A stretch of 64,000 nt of DNA from Bacillota bacterium (GCA_023391835.1 JAEWAE010000036.1:62001-126000), one strand, 5' to 3'; positions 17,357 through 26,538 are shown, counted from the first letter of the stretch. The notes: generated by a model from the letters alone, not told the origin. Numbers and translations: made by a program.

Positions 17357-18127
17357 TCAGTTTGATTCGGCTTCCACCAGCGGCAGAATTCCTCCCACAA
17401 CCCGGAGAGGTCCATTGTCCAACTCACAAACGCGGATATTCCGGGCAGCAAGAAAACGGACGATTCGCACAGCGTCGGGATGATTGGCCAGCCTGCCGAC
17501 CACGCCCATGCAGCCGGGTCCCAATTTACCGGTGCATCCACCGATGAAACCTGTATGGATACCATCCAAATATATGTACCCCGGACGGATTCGGCACACA
17601 TCCATGCCGCTCGCCCCAGCCACCGCTGCGATGCCTGGGTCAGCTGTGATCAACGAATGGTCATCCGCCACACAGACAGAGCATTTTGCATACCCCTGCT
17701 GGACGGCCAAAACCGAAATGCCATCGCACCGGCAGCGAGCTAAAATCAACGGGTCCGTATGACGCGGCAAGCACAATAGATACCTGCCGACTCGGGCGGC
17801 ATCCAGCGCAATATCACCCGGATAATCGCCTGTGACCGACAGGCTGCTCGGGCTTAGTCGGAATCCCATCTCTTTCAGTCGGATGGCCCATGCGCCAACC
17901 GAGTCATTCGACTGGTAAAAAACAGCGTCCCAGCCTCCGAGATGGAAAAATTGCAGCTCCGCATGGCTGCCGGTCGCAGCAAGCAGACCTTTGACCGGCG
18001 GCACCGTCACCACTTCTATATGGAAAAAACGTTCCAACTGCTCCGTCGCAGCCGGCCCCGCCTGCGTGCCAAGCAGTACGGCTCCGACCGCTGCCTGCGG
18101 AAGATTTGGACAAATCAGCGGATGCAT
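17357..18127 (-). CDS. DUF6873-like (GME fold) conserved hypothetical protein
   Basis: A 256-residue soluble protein without signal or membrane segments. Characteristic stretches: VAVLLGTQAG-like opening, TADPGIAAVAGASGMDVCRI (about 153-172), GYIYLDGIHTGFIGGCTGKL (about 174-193), GRLANHPDA and the closing DNGPLRVVGGILPLVEAES. I recognise this as the clostridial family usually called DUF6873 with a guanidino-modifying-enzyme-like fold; the function is unknown. A GAGGGGA site precedes the ATG. It is transcribed away from the AT-rich island and lies downstream of the ABC permease gene on the same strand. Confidence 0.6.
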   Translation of the reverse strand: MHPLICPNLPQAAVGAVLLGTQAGPAATEQLERFFHIEVVTVPPVKGLLAATGSHAELQFFHLGGWDAVFYQSNDSVGAWAIRLKEMGFRLSPSSLSVTGDYPGDIALDAARVGRYLLCLPRHTDPLILARCRCDGISVLAVQQGYAKCSVCVADDHSLITADPGIAAVAGASGMDVCRIRPGYIYLDGIHTGFIGGCTGKLGPGCMGVVGRLANHPDAVRIVRFLAARNIRVCELDNGPLRVVGGILPLVEAESN

Positions 18128-18175
18128 AGAATCCCCTCACTTTAAACTAAGCTTGACTTTTAGCCTTGTTTAAGC

Positions 18176-19363
18176 TCATTCCTGTCGAAGCGCATCCACC
18201 GGCCGCAGATTGGCCGCTTTGGATGCCGGATACACCCCGAACACCACGCCGATTAGGACGGAAAGACCGGTGCTTATCAGCAGAGACGATATTTCCAGCT
18301 GAAATGAAAAGTGCAGCAGCCACGAAGCCAGCAGTGAAATGCCGACACCACCGGCCACGCCGCAGAGCCCTCCAAAAAGTGAAATTGCCAGCGCCTCAAA
18401 CAGGAATTCCAGCAGGATTATCCGCTTTTTGGCACCGATGGCTTTTTTAATGCCGATTTCCCGGGTACGTTCGCTGACCGACACAGTCATCATGGTCATA
18501 ATCCCAAGCCCCGCCACCACCATGGAAATCGCACCCACCGCCGATATGATCAAGGTCACCACCCTCAGCAGATTATTGAGCTTTTGCTTTTGCTTAAACA
18601 TGTTGCTGGCCGCAAAGACTTCGTCATTGTGCCGCAAAGACAGCGCATCGACGATGCTGTCGCCAACTTCGTCGATATCGCGGTTACTTGCCGTCTTGAC
18701 GGCGATTTCATCAAAGCCCGTCTTGCCACGCAGATCCTGCGCGGTCGTGTAAGGCAGATACACAAAGGAAGGAATGTACTCCCCCGCCAGATTATACAGG
18801 ATACTGCTGCCAGCCGTCACGACTCCCTTGACTTCCACCTCATGATACCCGCTGCCCAAATAGAGCACGATATGAGTGCCAGTGATGTTAGCACGCTTAT
18901 ACGCTTCTTTGGCAAAACTGTCGTCCACCAGGCACACCAGTGCGTGAGAATCGACATCGCTCTGGGTGATGCCTTTCCCATAGCTGAGCTTCATGGAAAT
19001 GATCTGACGGGCGTCGGGCCCTATTCCCCATGCGAGGATATCTTTCTCATACCCATGAAACAGCGACGAGCCCATCTGCATATTCATGGGCATGGCTTTT
19101 GTGACGCCCTCCACCTTCATGCAGTCAGCCACATCGTTTAAATCCAGTGTGCTTTGAGCACCGGTGACCGTCTTTTTGGCGGTGATATTCAGCCCGTTGA
19201 TGCCCAAGCTGTCCATCTGCTGAGAAACGGCAAGCCTGCCTCCGGAACCGATCGCCTCGATGACGATGATGGCGGCCACGCCGATGGCAATACCCGCAAC
19301 GGTCAACGCCGTGCGAAGCTTTTTCCGGCCGAGATTGCGAAGCGCACAGATGAGCAATTCCAT
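18176..19363 (-). CDS. ABC transporter permease (MacB/FtsX type)
   Basis: A 395-residue permease with one N-terminal helix (RTALTVAGIAIGVAAIIVIE, about residues 14-33), a large extracytoplasmic MacB-like domain (about 40-265), and three C-terminal helices in the FtsX domain, with VSERTREIGIKKAIGAKKR (about 300-318) as the cytoplasmic coupling segment. Start chosen at 19363 with GGAAAGG upstream; an ATG at 19435 overlapping the adaptor stop by ATGA would add 24 residues and is possible. Upstream is the HlyD-type adaptor. No ATP-binding subunit is adjacent. Likely part of a macrolide- or peptide-export system. Confidence 0.85.
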   Translation of the reverse strand: MELLICALRNLGRKKLRTALTVAGIAIGVAAIIVIEAIGSGGRLAVSQQMDSLGINGLNITAKKTVTGAQSTLDLNDVADCMKVEGVTKAMPMNMQMGSSLFHGYEKDILAWGIGPDARQIISMKLSYGKGITQSDVDSHALVCLVDDSFAKEAYKRANITGTHIVLYLGSGYHEVEVKGVVTAGSSILYNLAGEYIPSFVYLPYTTAQDLRGKTGFDEIAVKTASNRDIDEVGDSIVDALSLRHNDEVFAASNMFKQKQKLNNLLRVVTLIISAVGAISMVVAGLGIMTMMTVSVSERTREIGIKKAIGAKKRIILLEFLFEALAISLFGGLCGVAGGVGISLLASWLLHFSFQLEISSLLISTGLSVLIGVVFGVYPASKAANLRPVDALRQE

Positions 19364-19431
19364 TATAAATGAGCCTTTCCGGTCACGGATCGTGACGCCG
19401 CGGGATTTCTGTCGGACATCCGCCCATTTTC

Positions 19432-20622
19432 TCACCCGGTGGATGTGCTGCGCACCGGCATGCCGCTGTGCAGCGACTGTGGCGGATTTATAATGACCAT
19501 ATCCCCCGATTTAACGCCGCTGCGGATGGCGATATCGTCGGTATGCTCGGTGCCTGTTGTAATATCCTGGCGGTAGGCCTTCCCATCTCGGACTACCATC
19601 ACATACAGCCGATTGCTGCTATCCTGCCGGATTGCCTCATACGGAAGAGATATTTCGTCCTGATTGGAAATCAAAATCGACGTGCTGGCGCTCATGCCGG
19701 CTTTGAGCTGGGAATCAGTACTGGTCAGATCAATGGTGACATCCACCACCGTCTTGGAACTGGTAGTCCCCGTGATCACCGTGCGGGCTGTGGGGGCTAT
19801 CTGGGAAACCACTCCGTCGTACGTCCCGGAAAAGGCGTCCCCGGTGACGTGCACCTTCTGCCCCACTTTTACGCCGGAAATCTGGCTCTCATCCACCTGC
19901 GATTTGACCTGCATGTGGCTGGAATCACTGATTACGACCAGAGGGACCGTGCTCTGGGTAAAATTTCCGGCTGTGGCGTTGACTTTTGTGACGACGCCGG
20001 AAATATCGGCGCAAATTGTCTCAGGCACATCCATCGAAAGAGCCGCACTGTCGGCAGCCGCCGCAACGGAACCCGCCGTGTCGGAAGCGGACGCATCCGA
20101 AGATGATGCATCCGAAGTGGACGAATCGGTCCCGCCGCCGTCCGCCGAAGAGGAGGACGAGGAAGCGTAATATTCCGAAACCAGACTGTCGATGTCACCC
20201 CCCTGCCCGCTCAGATACTGTTGGATGGCCGCATCATCCGCCGAAGAAGACGACCCGGATGTATCCGACGATGACGAGGAACCGTCGTCGGCCGCAATGG
20301 AGGAGGCCGACTGGGCAGCCGTAATCGTGGCAAATGCCGCCGCTGTTTCAGTACGATTCACCTGCAACAGAGTCTGCCCTTTCGTCACCGTGTCGCCCGC
20401 CCGCACATAGACTTTTTCCGCCATGACCGGGTAGCCATACACTATCGTTTGCTGAGCGGCCGACTGCAGTGTGCCGGTGCAGTCCACTGTGGTGGCGGCA
20501 CGGGCCACGGCGGCTTTCCGCACGGTGACATCTGTCGCGCCGAAGGATTGCCCCATCGGCATCAGCAGAATCCAGCTGACAACTGCAGCCGTTGCCGCCG
20601 TCAGAAGCAGATATTTTTTCAA
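19432..20622 (-). CDS. HlyD/MacA-type efflux adaptor with Ser/Asp-rich insertion
   Basis: A membrane-fusion-type adaptor of about 396 residues. A signal-anchor (YLLLTAATAAVVSWILLMP) is followed by the first lipoyl half (VYGYPVMAEKVYVRAGDTVTKGQ, read in pieces), then an unusual Ser/Asp-rich low-complexity segment (about residues 105-185) where a coiled-coil hairpin is expected, then the second half (ADISGVVTKVNATAGNF) and a beta-barrel (DESQISGVKVGQKVHVTGDA). The TTG at 20622 has GGGAGTGA at good spacing; an ATG at 20637 is the alternative start. Neighbouring permease suggests an ABC exporter. Confidence 0.85.
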   Translation of the reverse strand: MKKYLLLTAATAAVVSWILLMPMGQSFGATDVTVRKAAVARAATTVDCTGTLQSAAQQTIVYGYPVMAEKVYVRAGDTVTKGQTLLQVNRTETAAAFATITAAQSASSIAADDGSSSSSDTSGSSSSADDAAIQQYLSGQGGDIDSLVSEYYASSSSSSADGGGTDSSTSDASSSDASASDTAGSVAAAADSAALSMDVPETICADISGVVTKVNATAGNFTQSTVPLVVISDSSHMQVKSQVDESQISGVKVGQKVHVTGDAFSGTYDGVVSQIAPTARTVITGTTSSKTVVDVTIDLTSTDSQLKAGMSASTSILISNQDEISLPYEAIRQDSSNRLYVMVVRDGKAYRQDITTGTEHTDDIAIRSGVKSGDMVIINPPQSLHSGMPVRSTSTG

Positions 20623-20832
20623 CCGAATCACTCCCATATCCCTATGCGTATATTGTTTCTGCCAGTCGGGGTATTATGAGAGCAGAAATGCGATTGCTCC
20701 GTTTTTTTCCGCGTAAGCGGTCGCCGCCGCGGTAATATTTTCAGAGCCGTCAGGGCCGTATATTTTACCGGTAAGCCAACAACCTAATACAATGGAAACA
20801 GATAGTAACACAGCGATTTCGGAGGCGAGCGT

Positions 20833-21048
20833 GTGAGTCTGATTCAATGTGCCTGCAACTGCCTGTATCAGAAAGACGGCTACTGCAAACTCGAGAAGGC
20901 GGCCGAAATCACCGACATCCATAATGAAGCCGGGTGTCTTCATTTCCGGCCGCGGGAATTTCCCGTACCGGAGCCGGGTTCCGAAGCGGTACCCCCCACA
21001 TTCACCTGCCAAAAAGAAGGCTCAGACCGGGATATTCCGAATCAATGA
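20833..21048 (+). CDS. Small Cys-rich protein of unknown function
   Basis: A 71-residue protein with a GTG start behind GGAGGCGAGC. The first half (MSLIQCACNCLYQKDGYCKL) has a Cys pattern C-x-C-x(1)-C-x(7)-C and a later Cys in HNEAGCLHF, typical of a family of short clostridial proteins with a metal-binding look; genome pipelines sometimes give it an unrelated dehydratase name. The function is unknown. It converges on radA with a long hairpin between them. Confidence 0.7.
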   Translation: MSLIQCACNCLYQKDGYCKLEKAAEITDIHNEAGCLHFRPREFPVPEPGSEAVPPTFTCQKEGSDRDIPNQ

Positions 21049-21082
21049 AACCGGTTATTACCGCGATTTCAAAATGTATTTA

Positions 21083-21140
21083 ATGGGGTGGGGCTGTTAC
21101 GAAACGTACCAAAATGCGTTTTGTAACAGCCCCACCCCAT
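21083..21140. terminator. Long inverted repeat between convergent genes
   Basis: Two 24-base arms (21083-21106 and 21117-21140) pair with only one G-T wobble around a ten-base loop. It sits between the Cys-rich gene (+) and radA (-) and probably ends both transcripts, although no long T-run follows either side. See findings for similar structures elsewhere in the window. Confidence 0.65.
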
Positions 21141-21171
21141 GCACCCGAGCAAGCTTCGCCGCCACCGCGGG

Positions 21172-22554
21172 TCATTCCAACGCCGCGCGCACGGCCTCAC
21201 GGATGCCGCGCACCCCGATTAGCTCGATGCCATAATCCTTGGCCGCCAGCGCTTTCTGGTTCTGTGCGGGCAGGATACAGCGGGCAAAGCCAAGCCGGGC
21301 AGCCTCCTCTATACGCGCCTGTGCGCGCCCGACGGTCCGCAGCTCCCCTGCCAGCCCCACTTCACCGAAAGCCACCGTCTGCGGGTCCGTCGGCTTGTCC
21401 TTCAGACTTGAAACCAGTGCCAGCGCCACCGCGAGGTCGGCGGCAGGCTCGTCCAGCTTCAGGCCGCCCACGATGCTCAGATAGGCGTCGAGGTTGGAAA
21501 AGAAAAAGCCGCCGCGCTTTTCCAGCACCGCCAGCAGCAGCGCCATGCGGTTATAATCAAAACCGCTAGCCATCCGCTTGGGAAAACCCGAGCTGGTGGA
21601 GGCCACCAGTGCCTGTACCTCCGCCAGGATCGGGCGGGAGCCTTCCATGACACAGGCTACACAAGTGCCCGACACATGCAGCGGCCTGCCGTTCAGCAGT
21701 GCCAGCGAAGGATTTTCGACCTCCTGCAGCCCGGCGTCGGTCATTTCGAATACACCGATCTCGTTGGTGGAGCCGTAGCGGTTTTTCACCGCACGCAGAA
21801 TCCGATAGGACAAATTGCGCTCGCCCTCGAAATAGAGCACGGCGTCGACGATGTGCTCCAGCACTTTCGGCCCGGCGATAGCCCCCTCCTTGTTGACGTG
21901 GCCCACCACGAAAAGTGGAATGGCACTGGATTTGGCCACATTCATGAGTTCCCGCGTGCATTCGCGCACCTGACTGACGCTGCCCGGCGTGGAGGACATT
22001 TCCTGCTTATACATCGTCTGGATCGAGTCGATGATAGCCAGATCCGGCTGTTCTGCATAGATGGTGGAGGCGACGGCGCTCAAATCGGTCTCGGCCAGCA
22101 GATAAAGGTTGGGGGTTGAAACGCCCAGTCGATTGGCTCGCAGCTTGATTTGGCGCACCGACTCTTCGCCCGTCACATAGAGGATCTTTTTATCCCGTCC
22201 AATATACTGACATATCTGAAGCAGCAACGTGGATTTTCCGATGCCCGGGTCGCCGGAAAGCAGCACCAGCGAACCCTTGACGATGCCGCCGCCCAGCACA
22301 CGGTCCAGTTCCCGCAACCCCGTTGTGTAACGGATATCGTCCGCAAAATCCAGCTCGGTCATGGCCACCGATACGCTGGCATGCCCGGCCGGCGCATTCG
22401 CCTTGCCCGCGCGGGCCACCGGAGACGCCGGGGGCGCCTGGATTTCTTCCGTCAGTGTATTCCATGAGCCGCATCCCGGGCATTTCCCATACCATTTGGC
22501 CGACTCATAGCCGCATTCGCTGCACACAAATATGCTTTTGGCTTTTGGATTCAT
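21172..22554 (-). CDS. radA: DNA repair protein RadA
   Basis: A 460-residue RecA-like helicase that drives branch migration in recombinational repair. The N-terminal zinc finger is CSECGYESAKWYGKCPGCGS (residues 10-29, C4 type); Walker A is SGDPGIGKSTLLLQI (about 98-112); the RadA-specific KNRYG motif (usually KNRFG) is near 257; the C-terminal Lon-like domain contains DAYLSIVGGLKLDEPAADLA and GEVGLAGELRTVGRA. Length is normal. cwlD follows downstream on the same strand. Confidence 0.97.
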   Translation of the reverse strand: MNPKAKSIFVCSECGYESAKWYGKCPGCGSWNTLTEEIQAPPASPVARAGKANAPAGHASVSVAMTELDFADDIRYTTGLRELDRVLGGGIVKGSLVLLSGDPGIGKSTLLLQICQYIGRDKKILYVTGEESVRQIKLRANRLGVSTPNLYLLAETDLSAVASTIYAEQPDLAIIDSIQTMYKQEMSSTPGSVSQVRECTRELMNVAKSSAIPLFVVGHVNKEGAIAGPKVLEHIVDAVLYFEGERNLSYRILRAVKNRYGSTNEIGVFEMTDAGLQEVENPSLALLNGRPLHVSGTCVACVMEGSRPILAEVQALVASTSSGFPKRMASGFDYNRMALLLAVLEKRGGFFFSNLDAYLSIVGGLKLDEPAADLAVALALVSSLKDKPTDPQTVAFGEVGLAGELRTVGRAQARIEEAARLGFARCILPAQNQKALAAKDYGIELIGVRGIREAVRAALE

Positions 22555-22582
22555 GGTTTTCCCTTTCGATCAACGTCCCGGG

Positions 22583-23374
22583 TCACTGGAATGATATGGA
22601 GCTGCTCCCCTCTGCCCCGGAAAAGAAGCGGAGCACCCCGGTATAAATGGCAAAGGCCATTTTACTCTGATAGTCGTCTGTCTTGAGTTTTTCACACTCG
22701 GCGGGGTTTGACAAAAAGCCGCATTCCACCATCACGGAGGGCGGCGTACCGTAATACAGGATAAAAAGATTTTTTTCCGCCTGTTTGACGGCACGTTCGT
22801 TATCGGGCTGGATGGCGCTGCGGACACTTTCCTGCAGGCATTCGGCCAGCACTTTGCTGGATGGATTTTTGGGTGAATAAAACACCTGCGTCCCGCTGTA
22901 TTGTGACTGACCAAATTTATTCTGGTGGATACTGATAAACAGCGACTGCGGATGGCTGTTTTCAATTTTCAGCCGGTTGTGCAGATCGGAGGATTTCATT
23001 TCCCGAATCGTATCGCTGCCCGCATCGTGGATGGAGCGATCATCCGACCGGGTAAGTATCACGGTGTAGCCGGAGGCACGGAAAAAATCCGCCAGCTTGA
23101 GCGACAGCGAAAGATTTATTTCTTTTTCCACCGTCCCATCATAACCCACTGCACCGCCGTCCGGGCCGCCATGGCCGGGATCGATCACCACGGATTTTGT
23201 CAGCGGGACAGTTTCCGCCGCGGCGCGGAATCCCCCTGTTCCGGACCGGATAATCCAGTATATGGTCAGCAGCAAAGCCGCAGCCAGCAGCAAAATAAAG
23301 CCGGCAAAAATCCCCCGACCGACCGAATGAGCGTTCCCCCATCTGACCTGCCGGATTTTGGCGCTTTTCCGCAT
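22583..23374 (-). CDS. cwlD: N-acetylmuramoyl-L-alanine amidase CwlD
   Basis: A 263-residue Amidase_3 protein needed in sporulating Firmicutes to make muramic-delta-lactam in spore cortex. A membrane anchor (GIFAGFILLLAAALLLTIYW, about 21-40) precedes the catalytic domain: VVIDPGHGGPDGGAVG (zinc His), EKEINLSLSLKL (zinc Glu), FISIHQNKF (zinc His) and SVMVECGFLSNPAECE (catalytic Glu). Start taken at 23374 with AGGGGTGG upstream; a longer open frame to 23599 has no family resemblance. Name rests on domain plus sporulation context. Confidence 0.9.
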   Translation of the reverse strand: MRKSAKIRQVRWGNAHSVGRGIFAGFILLLAAALLLTIYWIIRSGTGGFRAAAETVPLTKSVVIDPGHGGPDGGAVGYDGTVEKEINLSLSLKLADFFRASGYTVILTRSDDRSIHDAGSDTIREMKSSDLHNRLKIENSHPQSLFISIHQNKFGQSQYSGTQVFYSPKNPSSKVLAECLQESVRSAIQPDNERAVKQAEKNLFILYYGTPPSVMVECGFLSNPAECEKLKTDDYQSKMAFAIYTGVLRFFSGAEGSSSISFQ

Positions 23375-23429
23375 GGCAACCACCCCTGCCAAACAGTATG
23401 CGCCCGCCCAACGGAAAATGCCCGCGGAG

Positions 23430-23972
23430 TTATCGTTTGGACGCCTTCGCCGGCTTTTTCTTTTTGTAAACCAGCCGGCCGAAAAGCTCGACCTGCCGAT
23501 ATCCCAGGATATACCCCACCGTGGCAAATGCCGGTACAGCCAGCACCACTGCCCACAACACCCAGATCGCCGTCTGGAAATGATTGATGACAAATACATA
23601 CGGAATATGGCAGATGAAATAGATCAGCCGAATCCAGTCGTTATTCCAGTGGGCCGCCAGATCCACGGTAAACACCAGCGTCAGCACCGCCAGAGGAGCT
23701 TCAGCAATCAGCCCGGCCATCAGCCCCTTGGGCATAAACGTGTGGATATGGCCATACCGCACCCGATTTGGGTCGCGGAAGCCCTCGTTCCATGCGGCCG
23801 AATAGACCATCCACCACAGCAGCAACAGCGAAAAGGCGGTGAACGCGAGTTTCACGCCCGTGCGATCCAGCCAGTTACCGAAACAGGCGAACAGAATCAG
23901 GGCGATAATATCCGCCCCCAGAATGCTGCCCATCATGGTGGCTCCCAGTTTCCAAATTAATTTTTTCTGCAT
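23430..23972 (-). CDS. Hypothetical membrane protein
   Basis: A 180-residue protein not assigned to a family. Hydrophobic segments are at about residues 10-30, 40-55, 82-100, 115-128 and 133-155, and the C-terminus is strongly basic (KKKKPAKASKR), so it is probably a polytopic membrane protein with a cytoplasmic tail. The ATG at 23972 has GGAAAGG upstream. It lies upstream of cwlD on the same strand and diverges from the L,D-transpeptidase gene, so an envelope role is possible but unsupported. Confidence 0.75.
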   Translation of the reverse strand: MQKKLIWKLGATMMGSILGADIIALILFACFGNWLDRTGVKLAFTAFSLLLLWWMVYSAAWNEGFRDPNRVRYGHIHTFMPKGLMAGLIAEAPLAVLTLVFTVDLAAHWNNDWIRLIYFICHIPYVFVINHFQTAIWVLWAVVLAVPAFATVGYILGYRQVELFGRLVYKKKKPAKASKR

Positions 23973-24270
23973 TGCAAACCCGGCCTTTCCTGTAATCGAA
24001 CGGGACCGTATGCGGCCGCCGGTTAAGTGCTCCAGCCGCGGCGATCCCTCGGAAGTTATCCTTCTTTATTATAATTATATTACACAAGGGCATGGGGCAC
24101 AAGCGCAAGTCTGAATTCCGCCGGGTTTTCATATGGTATAGGAGGCGCCGACCGATATCGGCTTCAATCCGCCTTGCCCGAGTATTTGTGGCGCGGGGCG
24201 GCGTGATTTCAGCCAATACGGACAAAGCTTTCCTGTCTATTAAACAATGCCTGAGAAAGCGGGGACGCAC

Positions 24271-24990
24271 ATGGCAGGCTGGTGCAGAATACGGCGCACT
24301 GCGTGCTGGCTTGGGCTGGCCGTACTGACGGCGGCATGCCTGCTGGCGGCCTACCGGCTGCCTACATTTTCCCGGGCGGGTCGAAGCCACGCGGCCGCGC
24401 AGCCGGTCCGGCAGTACGCCATCCTGATCGACCTGGATGAAAACACCCTCACACTGCTGGAAAACGGGCGCGTCATCCGGCGCTGCCCCTGTGCCACGGG
24501 CAAGGCCGATACCCCCTCCCCCGTCGGCTACTTCAAAATCACCCGAAAATCCCGCTGGGGCGAAGGCTTCGGCGGCTATTTTCTGGGGATGAACGTCCCC
24601 TGGGGCATATACGGCATCCACGGCACAACCAGCCCCGATTCGGTGGGACAAAACGCCTCTCACGGTTGTTTCCGCCTTCTGGACGACGATATCCGGGAGC
24701 TTTATGAAACAGTGGGCCGAGGCACGCCGGTGCTCATCGTCAGCGGTGTCTACGGCGCATTCGGGCATGGATTCCGCACCATATCCCCCGGCATGTCCGG
24801 GCAGGACGTGCTGCTGATGCAAAAGACCCTGCGGCGTCTCGGCTATTTTTCTGGTGAATGCAGCGGCCGGTATGACACCCGGGATTTCCAGGAAGCCATA
24901 CACCGGTTCCAGCAGGATTACGATTTGCCCATAAGCGACTCCATCGGGCGGAAAATGGCCCAGATCATGGGCCTTTCCGTGATTGAATGA
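24271..24990 (+). CDS. L,D-transpeptidase (YkuD) with C-terminal peptidoglycan-binding domain
   Basis: A 239-residue exported protein. A membrane anchor (about residues 12-28) precedes a YkuD domain (about 47-165) with the catalytic motif NASHGCFRLLDDD (Cys near 133) and the upstream GIYGIHGTT His. The C-terminal part (about 180-235, MSGQDVLLMQKTLRRLGYFS) is a peptidoglycan-binding helical repeat. Such enzymes form 3-3 or related cross-links, or act on spore wall. The ATG at 24271 is preferred (GCGGGGA upstream); an ATG at 24247 would add eight residues. Confidence 0.92.
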   Translation: MAGWCRIRRTACWLGLAVLTAACLLAAYRLPTFSRAGRSHAAAQPVRQYAILIDLDENTLTLLENGRVIRRCPCATGKADTPSPVGYFKITRKSRWGEGFGGYFLGMNVPWGIYGIHGTTSPDSVGQNASHGCFRLLDDDIRELYETVGRGTPVLIVSGVYGAFGHGFRTISPGMSGQDVLLMQKTLRRLGYFSGECSGRYDTRDFQEAIHRFQQDYDLPISDSIGRKMAQIMGLSVIE

Positions 24991-24996
24991 GCGACC

Positions 24997-25503
24997 TCAA
25001 TCTTCCCGATTCCGTTCCAGGGCCAGCAGACGTGCCTTAACGGCCGGGCCACCGCGGTAACCACCCAACGAGCCGTCCTGCCGCACGACCCGATGGCACG
25101 GCACCAGGATCGGCACCGGATTGAGTCCAACCACCCGGCCAACCGCCTGGGCGCCATGCACCCCACACATGGCGGCCATGCGGGAATAGCTGACGGTCTC
25201 ACCGTAAGGGAACCGCAGGATTCCGCCCCATACGGCCCGTTCAAACCGGGTGCCGACTAAGGCGGGCGCCACGGTAAAGCGCTTGCGCCGCCCCGCGAAA
25301 TACTCGTTCAGCTCGTCGGCAAAGTGCCGGGCTAACCGGCTGGCCTCCGTGTCACAGTGGGAGTCGCACTCCCCTTTCAGACGCTGGAGCTCCCGTTCCA
25401 AGTTGTCGCTGGGGAACAAAAGGCGTATAATAAACGTGTCGTCGCACAGAATTCCCAGCCGGCCAACCGGCGTATCGAGGGGAAAATAAGCGAATCTTTG
25501 CAT
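24997..25503 (-). CDS. ogt: Methylated-DNA--protein-cysteine methyltransferase
   Basis: A 168-residue DNA repair protein that transfers the methyl group from O6-methylguanine to its own cysteine. The active motif is ILVPCHRVV (Cys near 136); the DNA-binding helix reads PYGETVSYSRMAAM with the Arg finger region AVGRVVGLNPVP. The N-terminal ribonuclease-like half is present (about 1-80). ATG at 25503 lies behind GGGAGGG. It converges on the L,D-transpeptidase gene and diverges from the recombinase gene. Confidence 0.94.
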   Translation of the reverse strand: MQRFAYFPLDTPVGRLGILCDDTFIIRLLFPSDNLERELQRLKGECDSHCDTEASRLARHFADELNEYFAGRRKRFTVAPALVGTRFERAVWGGILRFPYGETVSYSRMAAMCGVHGAQAVGRVVGLNPVPILVPCHRVVRQDGSLGGYRGGPAVKARLLALERNRED

Positions 25504-25539
25504 CTGGTGCCCTCCCGGTGCCAAAACGGAGTGTGGAAA

Positions 25540-26538
25540 ATGGAAAAGGATGTATTGCAGGAAGCACCCGGTGTACTCCGGGATTTTCTCGTATATATGC
25601 AGACCATCAAGGGGAAATCTCCTAAGACGGTCGACGAATACTATCTGGATCTGCGTACTTTTTTCCGTTTTCTCAAAAAGCGGCGGGGAGCCGTCGCCCC
25701 GGACGTGGATTTTGAAAAAATCCCCATCGACGATCTTGATCTGGCCACGGCCGCGTCCGTCACGCTGACGGACGTGTACGAGTATCTGCTATATATCACG
25801 CGGGAACGGCATAACGGCCCGGCTACCCGATCGCGGAAAGTTTCCAGCCTGCGGTCGTTCTATCACTACTACTGCGACAAAACGGGGCAGATAGCCGAAA
25901 ACCCGGTGCGCAATCTGGAAACACCGAAAAAAAAGCGCTCGCTGCCCAAATATCTAACACTGGAAGAAAGCATGCAGTTTTTGCAGAGCGTCGACGGACC
26001 CTATGCGGCACGGGATTACTGCATCATGGTGCTGTTTCTCAACTGTGGCCTACGCCTGTCGGAGCTGGTGGGAATCAACCTGGCCGATTTTCACGACGAT
26101 GCCCTCACCGTGACGGGCAAAGGCAACAAACAGCGCAATGTCTATCTCAATCAGGCATGTCTGAAGGCGGTTGCAGAGTATCGCGCCCAGCGCCCGCAGA
26201 ATGGCGTACGCGACAAGGAAGCGTTTTTCCTCAGTCGCCTCATGACACGCATCAGCCCCAAAACCGTCCAGTACATAGTCAAAAAGGACCTCAGGGCCGC
26301 AGGTCTGGCCGGGAGAGGCTTTTCCACCCACAAGCTGCGTCATACGGCGGCCACGTTGATGTATCAGCGCGGCGGCGTCGATGTACGGGCGCTGCAGGAA
26401 CTGCTCGGGCACGAAAACCTGAGCACGACGGAGATATACACTCACACTTCCAGCCGCCAAGTAAAAAAAGCGGTCGAGAATAACCCGCTTGCCGGTTTTT
26501 CCCCCTCTAAACCCGACGAAACCAAGCCTGACAAATGA
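25540..26538 (+). CDS. Tyrosine recombinase, XerC type
   Basis: A 332-residue site-specific recombinase. The N-terminal SAM-like DNA-binding domain covers about residues 10-115. Catalytic residues are all visible: Arg172 (CGLRLSEL), Lys in the beta-hairpin (TVTGKGNKQR, about 195), HKLRH (264-268), His291 (LGHENLS) and Tyr300 (EIYTH). Such proteins resolve chromosome dimers at dif. A second family member lies at 27491-28375; this one is slightly longer and is the candidate XerC, the other XerD. An ORF extension upstream overlaps ogt and is rejected. Confidence 0.9.
   Translation: MEKDVLQEAPGVLRDFLVYMQTIKGKSPKTVDEYYLDLRTFFRFLKKRRGAVAPDVDFEKIPIDDLDLATAASVTLTDVYEYLLYITRERHNGPATRSRKVSSLRSFYHYYCDKTGQIAENPVRNLETPKKKRSLPKYLTLEESMQFLQSVDGPYAARDYCIMVLFLNCGLRLSELVGINLADFHDDALTVTGKGNKQRNVYLNQACLKAVAEYRAQRPQNGVRDKEAFFLSRLMTRISPKTVQYIVKKDLRAAGLAGRGFSTHKLRHTAATLMYQRGGVDVRALQELLGHENLSTTEIYTHTSSRQVKKAVENNPLAGFSPSKPDETKPDK

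Noticed and set aside
25357..25539. N-terminal extension of the XerC-type recombinase
   Set aside because: It overlaps ogt on the other strand and does not resemble a recombinase; ATG at 25540 with GGAG upstream fits the family.
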